64,000 nucleotides of DNA from Bryobacterales bacterium (lineage in GTDB: Bacteria; Acidobacteriota; Terriglobia; Bryobacterales; Bryobacteraceae). A program made the translations under genes and the position numbers. Where the stretch lies: assembly GCA_019261985.1 (NCBI GenBank), contig JAFAQY010000020.1, forward strand, positions 25,423 to 89,422. Direction: 5' to 3'. The notes below the pieces were generated by a model, which saw only the letters and a list, made by a program, of their open reading frames with translations, had not been told where the DNA came from and searched no databases. Numbering within the stretch: the first letter of the stretch is position 1; the number at the start of each line of letters is the position of its first letter. This document shows positions 55,375 to 64,000 of the stretch, in pieces.

Positions 55375-56343
55375 TTAGCGTTCAACGGGTTGGAGCGAGA
55401 TTTGCCGGGGCCGCGCCAGCTCCGAAGGCAGGTGAAACCGCACGTCCTCTTCCCTAATCTCCATTTCCTCGAGTTGCGTATATCCGCGCTCCCTCAAGGA
55501 TTGCATCAGATCCTGAACCAGATTTTCAGGCGCCGAAGCGCCAGCTGTGACCGCGACTGTATCCACGCCCTCCAGCCACTGCGACTGAACCTCGCTCAAG
55601 TCGTCGATCAAATACGCAGGCACCCCCGTTTTTTCCGCAACTTCGACCAACCGGCGTGAATTCGAGCTGTTGCGTGACCCCACCACCAGCAATGTCTGGC
55701 ATAACGGCACCACGGCCTTGACCGCAATTTGCCGGTTTTCCGTGGCATAGCAGATATCCTGCGCCGCAGGCCCTTGAATGCTCGGAAACCGTTCCTTCAG
55801 ACGCTCTACGATGTCCCTGGTTTCATCCAGGCTCAAAGTCGTCTGTGTAATATAGGAGACCCGCTCGGGATCTTTCACCTCCAGCCGGTCCACGTCGTCC
55901 ACTGTTGAAACCAGCACCGTCGCTTCCGGCGCCTCCCCGAGCGTGCCGATAACTTCGTCGTGATCCTTGTGGCCGATAAGTATGATGGTGTACCCTTTAC
56001 GCGCGAACTTCACCGCTTCCAGGTGAACCTTCGTCACCAGGGGACACGTCGCATCGATCACCTGAAGCTGGCGCGCGCGGGCCTCCGCCCGAACGGACGG
56101 CGCAACACCATGGGCGCTATAAATCACGCGCGCGCCCATTGGCACCTCGTCCAGTTCTTCCACAAAGATAGCGCCTGCCCCGCGTAATTCCTCCACCACG
56201 TGCCGGTTGTGCACGATCTCCTTGCGCACGTAAATCGGCGCGCCGTACAAATTCAGCGCGATTTTAACAACGTCGATAGCCCGCACAACTCCGGCGCAGA
56301 AACCCCGTGGTCTCAACAGGATGATCTTTTTTGTAGCGGACAT
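55375..56343 (-). CDS. ispH: 4-hydroxy-3-methylbut-2-enyl diphosphate reductase
   Basis: A 322-residue [4Fe-4S] enzyme, last step of the MEP isoprenoid pathway. Cluster Cys are in RGFCAGVVRAID, DATCPLVTKVH and QDICYATENRQ. The substrate-binding SRNSSNSRRLVEVA and TAGASAPE blocks are intact. Placement just upstream of shc ties isoprenoid supply to hopanoid synthesis. Confidence 0.95.
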   Translation of the reverse strand: MSATKKIILLRPRGFCAGVVRAIDVVKIALNLYGAPIYVRKEIVHNRHVVEELRGAGAIFVEELDEVPMGARVIYSAHGVAPSVRAEARARQLQVIDATCPLVTKVHLEAVKFARKGYTIILIGHKDHDEVIGTLGEAPEATVLVSTVDDVDRLEVKDPERVSYITQTTLSLDETRDIVERLKERFPSIQGPAAQDICYATENRQIAVKAVVPLCQTLLVVGSRNSSNSRRLVEVAEKTGVPAYLIDDLSEVQSQWLEGVDTVAVTAGASAPENLVQDLMQSLRERGYTQLEEMEIREEDVRFHLPSELARPRQISLQPVER

Positions 56344-56434
56344 AGAGAAACTAGGATTATAACAACAGTGTGGCGGCTGCCGTCCGCTGGCGCCGCAGCC
56401 TGCTTATTCTATCGTGTGATACGCTGGGCGCTGT

Positions 56435-57244
56435 TTGAGGCTAGTGCGCTGGCGAGTTGGCGTTCTCCTGACCTGTGCCGTCCTCGGCGCGCTGGGAGTT
56501 TTGCGCGCCCAACGCCCGTTTAAAGAATACCCGGGCATCGAATACGAGAATTTCCCCCTGCCGCCGGATTGGAACGACAAAACGGAATGGACCCGCGCGC
56601 GCCTCCGCTGCCCCGACATTGGCCGGGGATTCGGCCGCCTGGGAATGAACTGGACCATCGATTACCCGCGTTCCGACCGGCATTTGCTCCAAGGCGTGCG
56701 CAGGCTTACTCGAATCGACACTCGATCCGTGGAGCAGGTGGTCGACCTGGACGGCGCCGACGACGTTTACAACTGGCCGATGATGTACGCAGTAGAAGTC
56801 GGCCATTGGCGTTTACCTGACGATCAAGCGGCCCAATTGCGCGACTTCCTGCTGCGAGGCGGCTTCCTCATGGTGGACGATTTCCATGGCACCCGCGAGT
56901 GGGAAGTCTTCATCGAGAGCATGAATAAGGTCTTTCCAGACCGGAAAATCATCGACATCGAAAACTCCGACCCGATTTTTCACACGGTTTCAGACCTGGA
57001 CGACCGCTACCAGGTTCCCGGCGCGCAGTACCTTCGTACCGGACGTACCTACGAGCAGGACGGCTATGAAGCTCGCTGGCGCGCCATTCGAGACGACAAG
57101 GGCCGCATCATGGTTGCGATCTGCCACAACATGGACCTTGGCGACGCTTGGGAATGGTCCGATGATCCTGCCTATCCGGAGAAGTGGGCCGGTCTGGCCT
57201 ACCGCATCGCAATGAATTACTTCGTTTACGACCTGACCCACTGA
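56435..57244 (+). CDS. DUF4159-family secreted protein
   Basis: A 269-residue exported protein. A signal-like N-terminus (LTCAVLGALGVLRAQ) precedes the DUF4159 domain: GFGRLGMNWTIDYPRSDRHL, NWPMMYAVEVGHWRL, LRGGFLMVDDFHG and the C-terminal CHNMDLGDAWEW. The start is read from TTG 56435; GTG 56444 is possible. The family is described as uncharacterised, with a flavodoxin/GATase-like fold in some annotations. Confidence 0.8.
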   Translation: MRLVRWRVGVLLTCAVLGALGVLRAQRPFKEYPGIEYENFPLPPDWNDKTEWTRARLRCPDIGRGFGRLGMNWTIDYPRSDRHLLQGVRRLTRIDTRSVEQVVDLDGADDVYNWPMMYAVEVGHWRLPDDQAAQLRDFLLRGGFLMVDDFHGTREWEVFIESMNKVFPDRKIIDIENSDPIFHTVSDLDDRYQVPGAQYLRTGRTYEQDGYEARWRAIRDDKGRIMVAICHNMDLGDAWEWSDDPAYPEKWAGLAYRIAMNYFVYDLTH

Positions 57245-57263
57245 CCCCAAATGTTAAACTGAG

Positions 57264-57290
57264 GTAGGACCAGCTTCAGCTTGTCCACAC
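57264..57290. repeat. Palindromic repeat, copy of the 4717-4766 family
   Basis: GTAGGACCAGCTTCAGCTTGTCC (GGACCAGCT paired with AGCTTGTCC, one mismatch) repeats the core of the doublet inside the CbiX-DUF362 gene. It sits 10 bases upstream of ATG 57300, in the place of a leader, and may affect translation of the next gene. Confidence 0.65.
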
Positions 57291-57299
57291 TAACCTCAT

Positions 57300-58004
57300 A
57301 TGGACCGCTATACCCGCAAGCAACTCAAAAGCGATAAGTTCGCCCAGGAAGTCGGACACACCTTCGAGTTCATGACGGAGCACCGCACGGATTTAGTCCG
57401 CTACGGGTCCCTCGCATTAGCGGTGCTTTTGATTGCGGGCGGCATTTACCTATATCAGAAGCACACTGCAACTGTGCGCGAAGAGGCGCTCGCACAAGCG
57501 CTGAGGATTGAAGATGCCAAAATCAGCGCCACGCCTCAGCCGCCCAACATGACTTTCGCCACGCAAGCCGAGCAGGAAGCCGCTTGGAACAAAGCCTTCA
57601 CGGATGTAGCGACAAAGTACCGGGGCACGCAAGAGGGCGCAATCGCCGGGTTGTACCTGGGCAGCCGGCTTGCCGAAAAAGGTAAGGTCGACGAAGGCAT
57701 GAAATGGTTAAAGGACGTGGCGGATTCGGCGCCCAAGGATTACGCTTCGGTCGCTAAGGTCTCTCTATCGGAAGCGTACGCGGGCCAGGGCAACCTCACG
57801 GAAGCGAAAAAGCTGATGCAGGACGTGATCGATCACCCCACCACGCTCGTTTCGAAGGACATGGCCCAGATTGAGCTGGCTCGGATGCTCGCCTCTACGG
57901 ACCCTGCCGCTGCGCGGAAGCTCCTCGACCCGTTGCGGACTGCCCGAACCGCGGTAAGCCGCGCCGCGATCACCGAGATGGGCAAAATTCCGCAAGCCAA
58001 TTAG
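57300..58004 (+). CDS. YfgM-like TPR membrane protein
   Basis: A 234-residue protein with a short cytoplasmic N-terminus, one membrane segment (about 40-57; LALAVLLIAGGIYLYQ) and a periplasmic TPR-like region (about 95-225). This is the YfgM/TPR_21 topology; YfgM aids periplasmic chaperoning around SecYEG. No ordinary Shine-Dalgarno is seen. dgt starts on the base after its stop. Confidence 0.75.
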   Translation: MDRYTRKQLKSDKFAQEVGHTFEFMTEHRTDLVRYGSLALAVLLIAGGIYLYQKHTATVREEALAQALRIEDAKISATPQPPNMTFATQAEQEAAWNKAFTDVATKYRGTQEGAIAGLYLGSRLAEKGKVDEGMKWLKDVADSAPKDYASVAKVSLSEAYAGQGNLTEAKKLMQDVIDHPTTLVSKDMAQIELARMLASTDPAAARKLLDPLRTARTAVSRAAITEMGKIPQAN

Positions 58005-59138
58005 GTGGCGTCTAGGGCCGGACTAGGCACGCTCGCTCACCTGCGTTTTCCGTTGGAGCTGGCGCGCGGCCGCCGCTATCCGGAAGCGCCTCATCGATAT
58101 CGAAACGATTTTCAACGCGACCGTGATCGTGTGGTCCACGCACGCGCATTCCGCCGGCTCGAAAACAAAACTCAAGTTTTCTCGCCCGGTATATCGGATC
58201 ACTTCCGTAACCGGCTCACCCACACGATCGAAGTATCGCAGGTTGCCCGAACAGTGGCTTCCGTGCTCGGCTTGGATGAGGATCTTACCGAGGCTCTGGC
58301 GCTGGCGCATGATATCGGCCATCCGCCGTTTGCGCATGCGGGTGAGGAGGAATTGCACCGGCTGATGCGGGGCTTTGGGGATAGCTTCGATCATAATCGC
58401 CAAGCGCTGCGAATTGTAGAATCTTTTGAAAACCCCTACCCCCGCTTTCCCGGCCTGAACCTCACATTCGAGGTGCGCGAAGGCATCGTGAAGCACTCGC
58501 GCGATTTTGAGCCAGGGGAAATCCCGGAGCTCGAGGAATATCTGCCCGGACTGCGGCCGCCGCTCGAAGCTCAACTCATCGATCTATGCGACGAGATCGC
58601 CTACAACACGGCCGACCTGGACGATGGCTACAGCGCGGGTTTAATTGCTGTCGATGAGGCGTGCGCCGGCGTGCCGAAATTCCGCGAACTCTGGGAATCG
58701 ACGGATAATCAATTCCCCGGCGCATCCGAGCGAGTCCGGGTTCATGAGGTCGTGCGCGGATTAATGGACTGGCTCGTGACGGGGTTGATTGAAGGCACAA
58801 TCGCGGCAGCGGAGCCTCTTCGCGGCCTTGAGGAGATCAGGCGTCTACCCGCGCGCGTGGCCCGGTTTTCGCCGGAAACCGCCGCAGGCACCCTCGCTTT
58901 AAAACGTTTTCTGCGACTAAAGGTTTATTGCTCGGAAGCAGTGGTGCAAGCTCGAAGCGAATCCGCCGGCCATATCGCCTGGCTGTTCGACTTCTTCCTC
59001 CGCAATCCCGGCCGCATGCCGGCAAACTATCGCGAAGAGTCTTCGGGCGAACCGTTACACCGACAGGTTTGCGACTATATCGCCGGCATGACGGACGGCT
59101 TTTTCGCGAAAACGTACGAGGCGTTCCGGGCGGCGTAA
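58005..59138 (+). CDS. dgt: dGTPase-like HD-domain hydrolase
   Basis: A 377-residue enzyme releasing triphosphate from dGTP or other dNTPs. The HD motif set is visible: RLTHTIEVSQVART, LALAHDIGHPPFAHAGEEEL and DEIAYNTADLDDGY. N-terminal RNDFQRDRDRVVHARAFRRLENKTQVF is typical of the deoxyguanosinetriphosphate triphosphohydrolase-like family. GTG start directly after the upstream stop. Confidence 0.88.
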   Translation: MASRAGLGTLAHLRFPLELARGRRYPEAPHRYRNDFQRDRDRVVHARAFRRLENKTQVFSPGISDHFRNRLTHTIEVSQVARTVASVLGLDEDLTEALALAHDIGHPPFAHAGEEELHRLMRGFGDSFDHNRQALRIVESFENPYPRFPGLNLTFEVREGIVKHSRDFEPGEIPELEEYLPGLRPPLEAQLIDLCDEIAYNTADLDDGYSAGLIAVDEACAGVPKFRELWESTDNQFPGASERVRVHEVVRGLMDWLVTGLIEGTIAAAEPLRGLEEIRRLPARVARFSPETAAGTLALKRFLRLKVYCSEAVVQARSESAGHIAWLFDFFLRNPGRMPANYREESSGEPLHRQVCDYIAGMTDGFFAKTYEAFRAA

Positions 59139-59161
59139 CAGGCCCTGCTCTACAATGATCC

Positions 59162-60184
59162 ATGCAGATGTTCTGTCCCGAGTCTCCGGAGCAGCTCGCC
59201 GAAGCGCTGCGTGAAGCGGCTGGCCTGCGGCGTACCATCCGGCTCGGGGGCAATTTTTCCAAGGACCGTTTAGGCGGATCGATCTGTCCGGCCGGCGTCA
59301 CCCTTTCCACGCATGCGATGAAGCGCTTGCTTCAATACGACCCCAAAGACCTGACCGTCAGCGTACAAGCGGGAATGGCCTGGACCGACTTAGAGCGAAC
59401 ATTGGATGGGCATCGCCAGATGCTTCCGCTCGATCCAGGGTGGGCGAATGAGTCGACCGTAGGCGGAGTTGTCGCCGCTAACCTCAGCGGGCCTCGACGC
59501 CGGCTTTACGGCACGGCGCGCGACATGATCATCGGCATGAAATTCGCAACGCTTGAAGGCAAGCTGATCGACAGCGGCGGCATGGTGGTAAAAAATGTTG
59601 CCGGGCTGGACATGGCAAAGCTGATGATCGGCTCCTTTGGGACGCTTGCAGCCGTAGCTGTGGTGAACTTTAAGGTGTTTCCGATTCCGGAAGAATCCCG
59701 AACGTTTGAAATGCGGTTTGAAACCGCGGCTCAGGCGTTCGGCGAGCGCGATCGCATACTTCAAAGTCATCTTCAGCCGACAGCCTTGGATATCGTGAAT
59801 TGGCCGTCGGGGTTCCGGCTGTTGGTGCGCGCGGGAGGGCACCCGCGAGTAATTGAACGCTACACGCGAGAGCTGCCGCGGGCCGAAATCGTGAACGACT
59901 CCGTTTGGAATGAAGTCCGTGAGTTCACGCCGAGGTTTCTCGTCGACCGCCCCCAAGGCGCAGTCATTCCGATCGCGTCCAAACTGACCCAAATGCCTTC
60001 GATTGCCCAAAACCTCGCTGTGCCCTTCATTGCGCGCGCCGGATCGGGCGTGATTTACGCGCATCACGCGGAAAGCCCGCAGCCGGCCGATTTGGGAGGA
60101 GCGTTCGAGATGATGACCAAGATCAAGCAAATGTTCGACCCCGGCCGCTTGCTGAATCGAGGACGCCTTTATGGCCGCATCTAG
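59162..60184 (+). CDS. glcE: Glycolate oxidase FAD-binding subunit GlcE
   Basis: A 340-residue FAD_binding_4 protein: VSVQAGMAWTDLERTLDGHRQMLPLDPG and NLSGPRRRLYGTARDMIIGM. It acts with GlcD and GlcF to oxidise glycolate to glyoxylate; GlcD is not in this window. It overlaps glcF by 14 bases. Confidence 0.88.
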   Translation: MQMFCPESPEQLAEALREAAGLRRTIRLGGNFSKDRLGGSICPAGVTLSTHAMKRLLQYDPKDLTVSVQAGMAWTDLERTLDGHRQMLPLDPGWANESTVGGVVAANLSGPRRRLYGTARDMIIGMKFATLEGKLIDSGGMVVKNVAGLDMAKLMIGSFGTLAAVAVVNFKVFPIPEESRTFEMRFETAAQAFGERDRILQSHLQPTALDIVNWPSGFRLLVRAGGHPRVIERYTRELPRAEIVNDSVWNEVREFTPRFLVDRPQGAVIPIASKLTQMPSIAQNLAVPFIARAGSGVIYAHHAESPQPADLGGAFEMMTKIKQMFDPGRLLNRGRLYGRI

Positions 60185-61478
60185 CGCCGACGTTGAAGTG
60201 GCTCGCGACGCCCCGCGAGAGGAAGATCTTTCCCGTTGTGTCCACTGCGGGTTGTGCCTGAATGCCTGCCCCACCTACCGCGAGCTGCGCGTCGAAATGG
60301 ATTCTCCACGCGGACGCATTTACCAAATGGTTCAGGTCCACAATGGTGCTCCGATCACCGATGCCTATCGCGAGCACATCGACCTCTGTCTCGCCTGCCG
60401 AGGCTGCGAGACCGCGTGTCCTTCCGGAGTGCAGTATGGACGTTTAGTGGAAGCCGCGCGCGCTGAAATCGAACAACGCGTGGAGCGGCCTTGGGCACAG
60501 CGAGCTTTGCGGTCCTTCGTTTTTCAGCGACTTCTGCCAAGTCGCAGGCTTCTTAAAATCGCAGGCGCTGGAATGCTCCTTTATCAAACCTGCGGACTGC
60601 AAAAATTCGTCCGCGCTTCGGGAATGTTGAAGCTCATGGGTAGATTGGGCGAAATCGAGCCGCTCGCGCCGGCCGTGGAAACGCCTTTTTTCTATCGCCA
60701 CATCGGCGAAGTTTTTCCCGCAAACGGCGAGCGCAAGTACCGAGTCGCGTTCCTTTCCGGCTGCATCGCCAATATTTCCTTCGCCAGACTGAACGAAGCC
60801 ACACTGCGCGTGCTGCAAGCGAACGGATGCGAGGTAACGGTTCACGCGGAGCAGACGTGTTGCGGAGCGCTGGCCGTTCACGCTGGTCTACGCGAGCCCG
60901 CCCGCAGACAAGCGCGTCAGAACATCGACGCTCTGATTGACGGCGGTTTCGACGCGATTCTCACGAATGCGGGTGGCTGCGGCTCGACGCTGAAAGAATA
61001 CGATGAGCTTCTGGAGCACGATCCGCAATACTCCGAGAAGGCAAAGCGTTTCGTTTCGCTTACCAAGGACGTAAACGAATTTCTCGCGGCCATCGATCTA
61101 AACACCCGGATGGGCGAAGTTCGCGCGACCGTCACGTATCAGGATTCATGCCATCTGGCGCACGGACAAAAAGTTCGGTCGGCTCCACGAAACCTGTTAG
61201 CAGCCATTCCCGGCCTGACACTAAAAGAAATGCGTCTTGCCGATCTATGCTGCGGCAGCGCGGGCATCTACAACATCGTCCACACCGAGATGTCGATGCA
61301 GCTTCTCGCCAAAAAAATCGACAACGTGAACGCGACCGGAGCCGATGTCATCGCCACCGCAAATCCCGGCTGCATGCTCCAACTCCGCGCCGGTGTTGAG
61401 AAATACGGACGGGGGCAAAAGGTTGCGCACGTGGTCGAGATTTTGGATCAAGCTTACCGCGCGGCCGATACTCGTTGA
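60171..61478 (+). CDS. glcF: Glycolate oxidase iron-sulfur subunit GlcF
   Basis: A 435-residue protein with two [4Fe-4S] ferredoxin motifs (CVHCGLCLNACPTY and CLACRGCETACP, about residues 22-80) and two CCG domains (CCGALAVHAG, CCGSAGIYN). It passes electrons from GlcD/E to the membrane quinone pool. The order glcE-glcF with a 14-base overlap shows coupling. No missing ligands. Confidence 0.9.
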   Translation: MAASSADVEVARDAPREEDLSRCVHCGLCLNACPTYRELRVEMDSPRGRIYQMVQVHNGAPITDAYREHIDLCLACRGCETACPSGVQYGRLVEAARAEIEQRVERPWAQRALRSFVFQRLLPSRRLLKIAGAGMLLYQTCGLQKFVRASGMLKLMGRLGEIEPLAPAVETPFFYRHIGEVFPANGERKYRVAFLSGCIANISFARLNEATLRVLQANGCEVTVHAEQTCCGALAVHAGLREPARRQARQNIDALIDGGFDAILTNAGGCGSTLKEYDELLEHDPQYSEKAKRFVSLTKDVNEFLAAIDLNTRMGEVRATVTYQDSCHLAHGQKVRSAPRNLLAAIPGLTLKEMRLADLCCGSAGIYNIVHTEMSMQLLAKKIDNVNATGADVIATANPGCMLQLRAGVEKYGRGQKVAHVVEILDQAYRAADTR

Positions 61479-61684
61479 CTGGAGGGACGGCGTTTGCTGG
61501 CTTCGGAACCCGGGGGAAACTCGACGGTTTTCTCAAGGCTCACGGAATTACGACGACTACACCCTTGAAGATTTCCAACGGAGCGGAAGGCGCTCGCCGT
61601 TTTGCGTACGGAAGCTATCTTGCCGGCGCGAAGCCGCCGGTGATCGTCAGCATAACGCTCCGGCCTGGAAGCAGCATTAATTGA
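61475..61684 (+). CDS. Small hypothetical ORF overlapping glcF stop
   Basis: A 69-residue frame starts at TTG 61475, overlapping the glcF stop as TTGA. It encodes GGTAFAGFGTRGKLDGFLKAHG and LKISNGAEGARRFAYG, with no family I recognise. Its last 70 bases run antisense to the end of the TonB receptor, which lowers confidence. It fills the 136-base gap between glcF and that receptor. Confidence 0.25.
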   Translation: MTGGTAFAGFGTRGKLDGFLKAHGITTTTPLKISNGAEGARRFAYGSYLAGAKPPVIVSITLRPGSSIN

Positions 61685-64000
61685 TCGTTTGCCGATATTG
61701 TGTAGGCCACGCCTGCGGCGCCTGCGTTGGCGGCGACGACTCCGTAAATGTTGTGATTGTCGAATAGATTGTTGATCGCCAAGCCGAATTTGGTGCCGCG
61801 GAAAACCGACCGGTCTTTTACTGTGTAGTTAAAGAAAAGATTGGTGATGTTGAAAGGATCGATCGGGATCGCCTGATTCAAAACCGGCGAATTGGCGGTG
61901 TTGTCATTCCACATGGAACCTATGCGCTTGTGGAACCCTCCCACGTCCCAGTTGCTTTTTTGATACGTTAAACCAACGGTTTCGGTGTTTTTCGGAGCGT
62001 TAGCGACCCAAAGCCCGGTATTTTGATATTTTGCCTGTCCGACAGTCGCATTCAGATAAAGGCTCAATCCGCCGCCAAGGAGAATGTTGCTTTCGGCCTC
62101 CAGACCTTTGGTATTGGACGGACCCGTTTGATACCAGACCTCCTGCCCGCCGTTGTTCGAATCGGAGATTCCCAAATAGGGGTTCTGGAAATGGATGTAA
62201 TAGCCGTCGAAATCGAGCGTCCACCGGTTGAATTTAATTACGGTTCCAGCCTGATACGTCCGAGCTAGCGTCGGTTTTGGCAGAGTTTCCACCGCGGCAT
62301 TCTTCACATCGAAGACTCCGCTGGGCGGAATCACGTTGCCTTCGCCGTACTGGGCATATGCGGTCCAGTTGTTTCTGATGCGGTAACGCGCGTCGGCGGA
62401 CGGCAGCCATCCCGTATAGTTCGCGTTATGAGTAACAAAAGCCGCGCCCCCCAAATTGCCGACTGTTTTTCCATTATCGGCGAATTGGTTCAGGAGCATG
62501 TGGTAATCCGTGAACTTGATACCGGCGGTTATGCTCAGCTTGGACGTGGCGCGGTACTCGTATTCGGCAAAGGGTTGGAGCGATTGCGTGATGAAATGCT
62601 CATGGAAATTCGGCAAGGCCGCATCTTGCCAAGTTCGCGGATCGGTTGGAATCTGATACCGGTCCGTGTAAGCCCATTCGTACCATGCTCCGGTGCGGAA
62701 AACTCCCCATTGCGTGTCCTTGCTTAAGGTGATGATATCGCCGAGCTTGTTATATCCGTTCAGCTTGTCAACGCCGCTAGTGGCGCTAATCGCCGTCGTG
62801 CTGTTCTCATAATTCTGTTTATTCCAATAACGGTACTGGTAAACTTTGTTGTCGAACTTCCAGCCGTTTTGTAAATCGGTATTGAAACCGATATACCCGA
62901 AGTCCGACTGAACGTGATAGAAATTATAGCCGTAGTAATAGGGGCTGCTGGGATCGCCATTCATTAGAAAACTGTCGCCGTATAAGGCCACTTGGGCGCG
63001 AGTCGGACCTTTGAAGTTGGGTGTGTTCGTCCACAGATCGACAGCCCCAAAGAACAGCGTCACGGTCGTCCTATCGCTGACTTTGTATTGATATTTCAAC
63101 GACCCCGCGACGCGTTTTTGGTAATTGTAGGTCTGGTATCCATCCGAAAGCATTTGGTGGAGATCGACCGTCAGGCTGCTTTTATCGCCGTTTCCAAACC
63201 GCCCGGAGTCAAACTGAAAGTCGAAAAGGCGTGTATTGAAAGATCCATAGGAAGCCGTGGCGCGGATATCCATGTCCGGCCGGACCTCCGGGGAGAGAAG
63301 ATTGATCGATCCGCCGAAATTGGTAGGGCCGATCGTTGAGGCGGTTCCGGGGCTGCGGTCGAAGTCCACGCCGCCGATCCACTGGCCGGGAAAAAACACC
63401 CAAGAGTGGTGCGACGGCGTGTTCGTGTCCTCCCATGGAATTCCGTCATAGGTCACTGTGTAAAGTCCGTCGGAGAAGCCGCGATAGTAAGTGGTGCTTT
63501 GGCCCAGCCCGACTCCGTTAGGATTGATGCCGAATGTCCCGGGAGCAATATTTAGAATTTCCGTGTAATCCGAAACCGGCGATGTGAAGCTTTTGATAAA
63601 GGTCTGAGGGATCTCGGTCTTTGCCGATCGTGCGTCGAGCGTGTTTCCCGACGGCGCAAGCTCGGACGCTAACGAGACAACCGCTTCGACGGTTACCGCC
63701 TGATTCACCGGAGCAACGCTCAGCGAAATGGTCATGTTTTCGACGCCGCCGGCCGTCAATTGCTGCCCGGTGCGCTTCGTGGTTGCGAATCCGGGGGCGG
63801 AGACCTCGATGCTGTAAGTGCCGAGCGGCAGGCCCGCCACGGAGAACCGCCCGACTTCATCCGTCGTTGCCGTGCCCACCGTCGCATCGTTCGCTTCCGT
63901 CTTCACCGCCACGGACGCGTTCGGAAGCGCTTTTCCCGACGGATCGAGCACTGTTCCGCCGATGGTGGCGCCCGGGTTTTGGGCTTGCAGCCCGGCGCAG
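61615..64000 (-). CDS. Oar-like TonB-dependent receptor, 5' end beyond window
   Basis: At least 794 residues are visible, ending LMLLPGRSVMLTITGGFAPAR. An N-terminal carboxypeptidase-regulatory domain (GGTVLDPSGKALPNASVAVK, then VGRFSVAGLPLGTYSIEVSAPGF) is followed by a plug (SDYTEILNIAPGTFGINPNG) and a barrel. The frame stays open through base 64000 with GLQAQNPGATIGG, probably just after the signal peptide, so the true start lies outside. It is smaller and of a different barrel type from the receptor at 14139; the plug region resembles siderophore-type receptors. Ligand unknown. Confidence 0.85.
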   Translation of the reverse strand, partial: CAGLQAQNPGATIGGTVLDPSGKALPNASVAVKTEANDATVGTATTDEVGRFSVAGLPLGTYSIEVSAPGFATTKRTGQQLTAGGVENMTISLSVAPVNQAVTVEAVVSLASELAPSGNTLDARSAKTEIPQTFIKSFTSPVSDYTEILNIAPGTFGINPNGVGLGQSTTYYRGFSDGLYTVTYDGIPWEDTNTPSHHSWVFFPGQWIGGVDFDRSPGTASTIGPTNFGGSINLLSPEVRPDMDIRATASYGSFNTRLFDFQFDSGRFGNGDKSSLTVDLHQMLSDGYQTYNYQKRVAGSLKYQYKVSDRTTVTLFFGAVDLWTNTPNFKGPTRAQVALYGDSFLMNGDPSSPYYYGYNFYHVQSDFGYIGFNTDLQNGWKFDNKVYQYRYWNKQNYENSTTAISATSGVDKLNGYNKLGDIITLSKDTQWGVFRTGAWYEWAYTDRYQIPTDPRTWQDAALPNFHEHFITQSLQPFAEYEYRATSKLSITAGIKFTDYHMLLNQFADNGKTVGNLGGAAFVTHNANYTGWLPSADARYRIRNNWTAYAQYGEGNVIPPSGVFDVKNAAVETLPKPTLARTYQAGTVIKFNRWTLDFDGYYIHFQNPYLGISDSNNGGQEVWYQTGPSNTKGLEAESNILLGGGLSLYLNATVGQAKYQNTGLWVANAPKNTETVGLTYQKSNWDVGGFHKRIGSMWNDNTANSPVLNQAIPIDPFNITNLFFNYTVKDRSVFRGTKFGLAINNLFDNHNIYGVVAANAGAAGVAYTISANDQLMLLPGRSVMLTITGGFAPAR

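Overview
This 64 kb window reads as chromosome of an acidobacterium, most likely of the Solibacter/Bryobacter group. That placement is inferred from gene content, without a marker gene. It rests on a TIGR03437-type (Solibacter C-terminal domain) secreted protein, Oar-like TonB receptors with an N-terminal carboxypeptidase-regulatory domain, a PSCyt1/DUF1549/DUF1553 plus DUF1501 pair, a DUF2950/DUF3300 pair, two secreted YVTN-type propellers and a hopanoid cluster. DNA is moderately GC-rich and genes are packed with many ATGA/GTGA start-stop overlaps. I see no rRNA, tRNA, CRISPR array or transposase.

Layout. 1-584: end of a VapBC-type toxin-antitoxin pair. 706-6072: a five-gene operon with an ABC importer of the urea-carboxylase-associated (guanidine) type, a ureohydrolase with the hallmarks of the Ni-dependent guanidine hydrolase GdmH, and an unusual CbiX-like/DUF362 fusion. 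6076-8874: a secreted HExxH protein and two paralogous propellers. 9164-13852: the cytochrome/DUF1549/1553 and DUF1501 pair. 14139-17897: a large TonB receptor. 17964-22410: urease genes in the order ureF-D-A-B-C-G with no ureE. 22579-24983: DUF2950/DUF3300. 25176-26299: greA and a CDP-alcohol phosphatidyltransferase. 26474-30634: OmpA-like and small proteins, then a divergent Fic protein. 30709-32015: protocatechuate 3,4-dioxygenase (pcaHG), divergent from a secreted hydrolase and a Mo/Fe-S/FAD oxidoreductase (32044-36760). 36845-37381: BrnTA, with brnT frameshifted in a T9 run and the pair flanked by a duplicated gene tail. 37507-44034: a LysM protein, a degenerate metallo-beta-lactamase protein, mutL, a degenerate SDR and an outer-membrane protein. 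44055-56343: hopanoid genes hpnD, hpnC, two alcohol dehydrogenases, hpnG and hpnA, then a VapBC pair and a TIGR03437 protein, then hpnH, shc and ispH. 56435-61478: DUF4159, a YfgM-like protein, dGTPase and glcEF. 61615-64000: a second TonB receptor, cut by the window end.

The most interesting story is nitrogen and nickel. GdmH would split imported guanidine into urea and ammonia, and urease, about 14 kb away, would finish the job. Both enzymes need nickel. UreG carries a His-rich tail in place of a visible UreE. The CbiX-DUF362 fusion next to gdmH is a candidate for an undescribed nickel-handling factor. A second theme is mobile or decaying sequence: several palindromic repeat families (one inside the CbiX-DUF362 reading frame), three toxin-antitoxin loci in varied states of decay, and several enzymes with lost catalytic residues.
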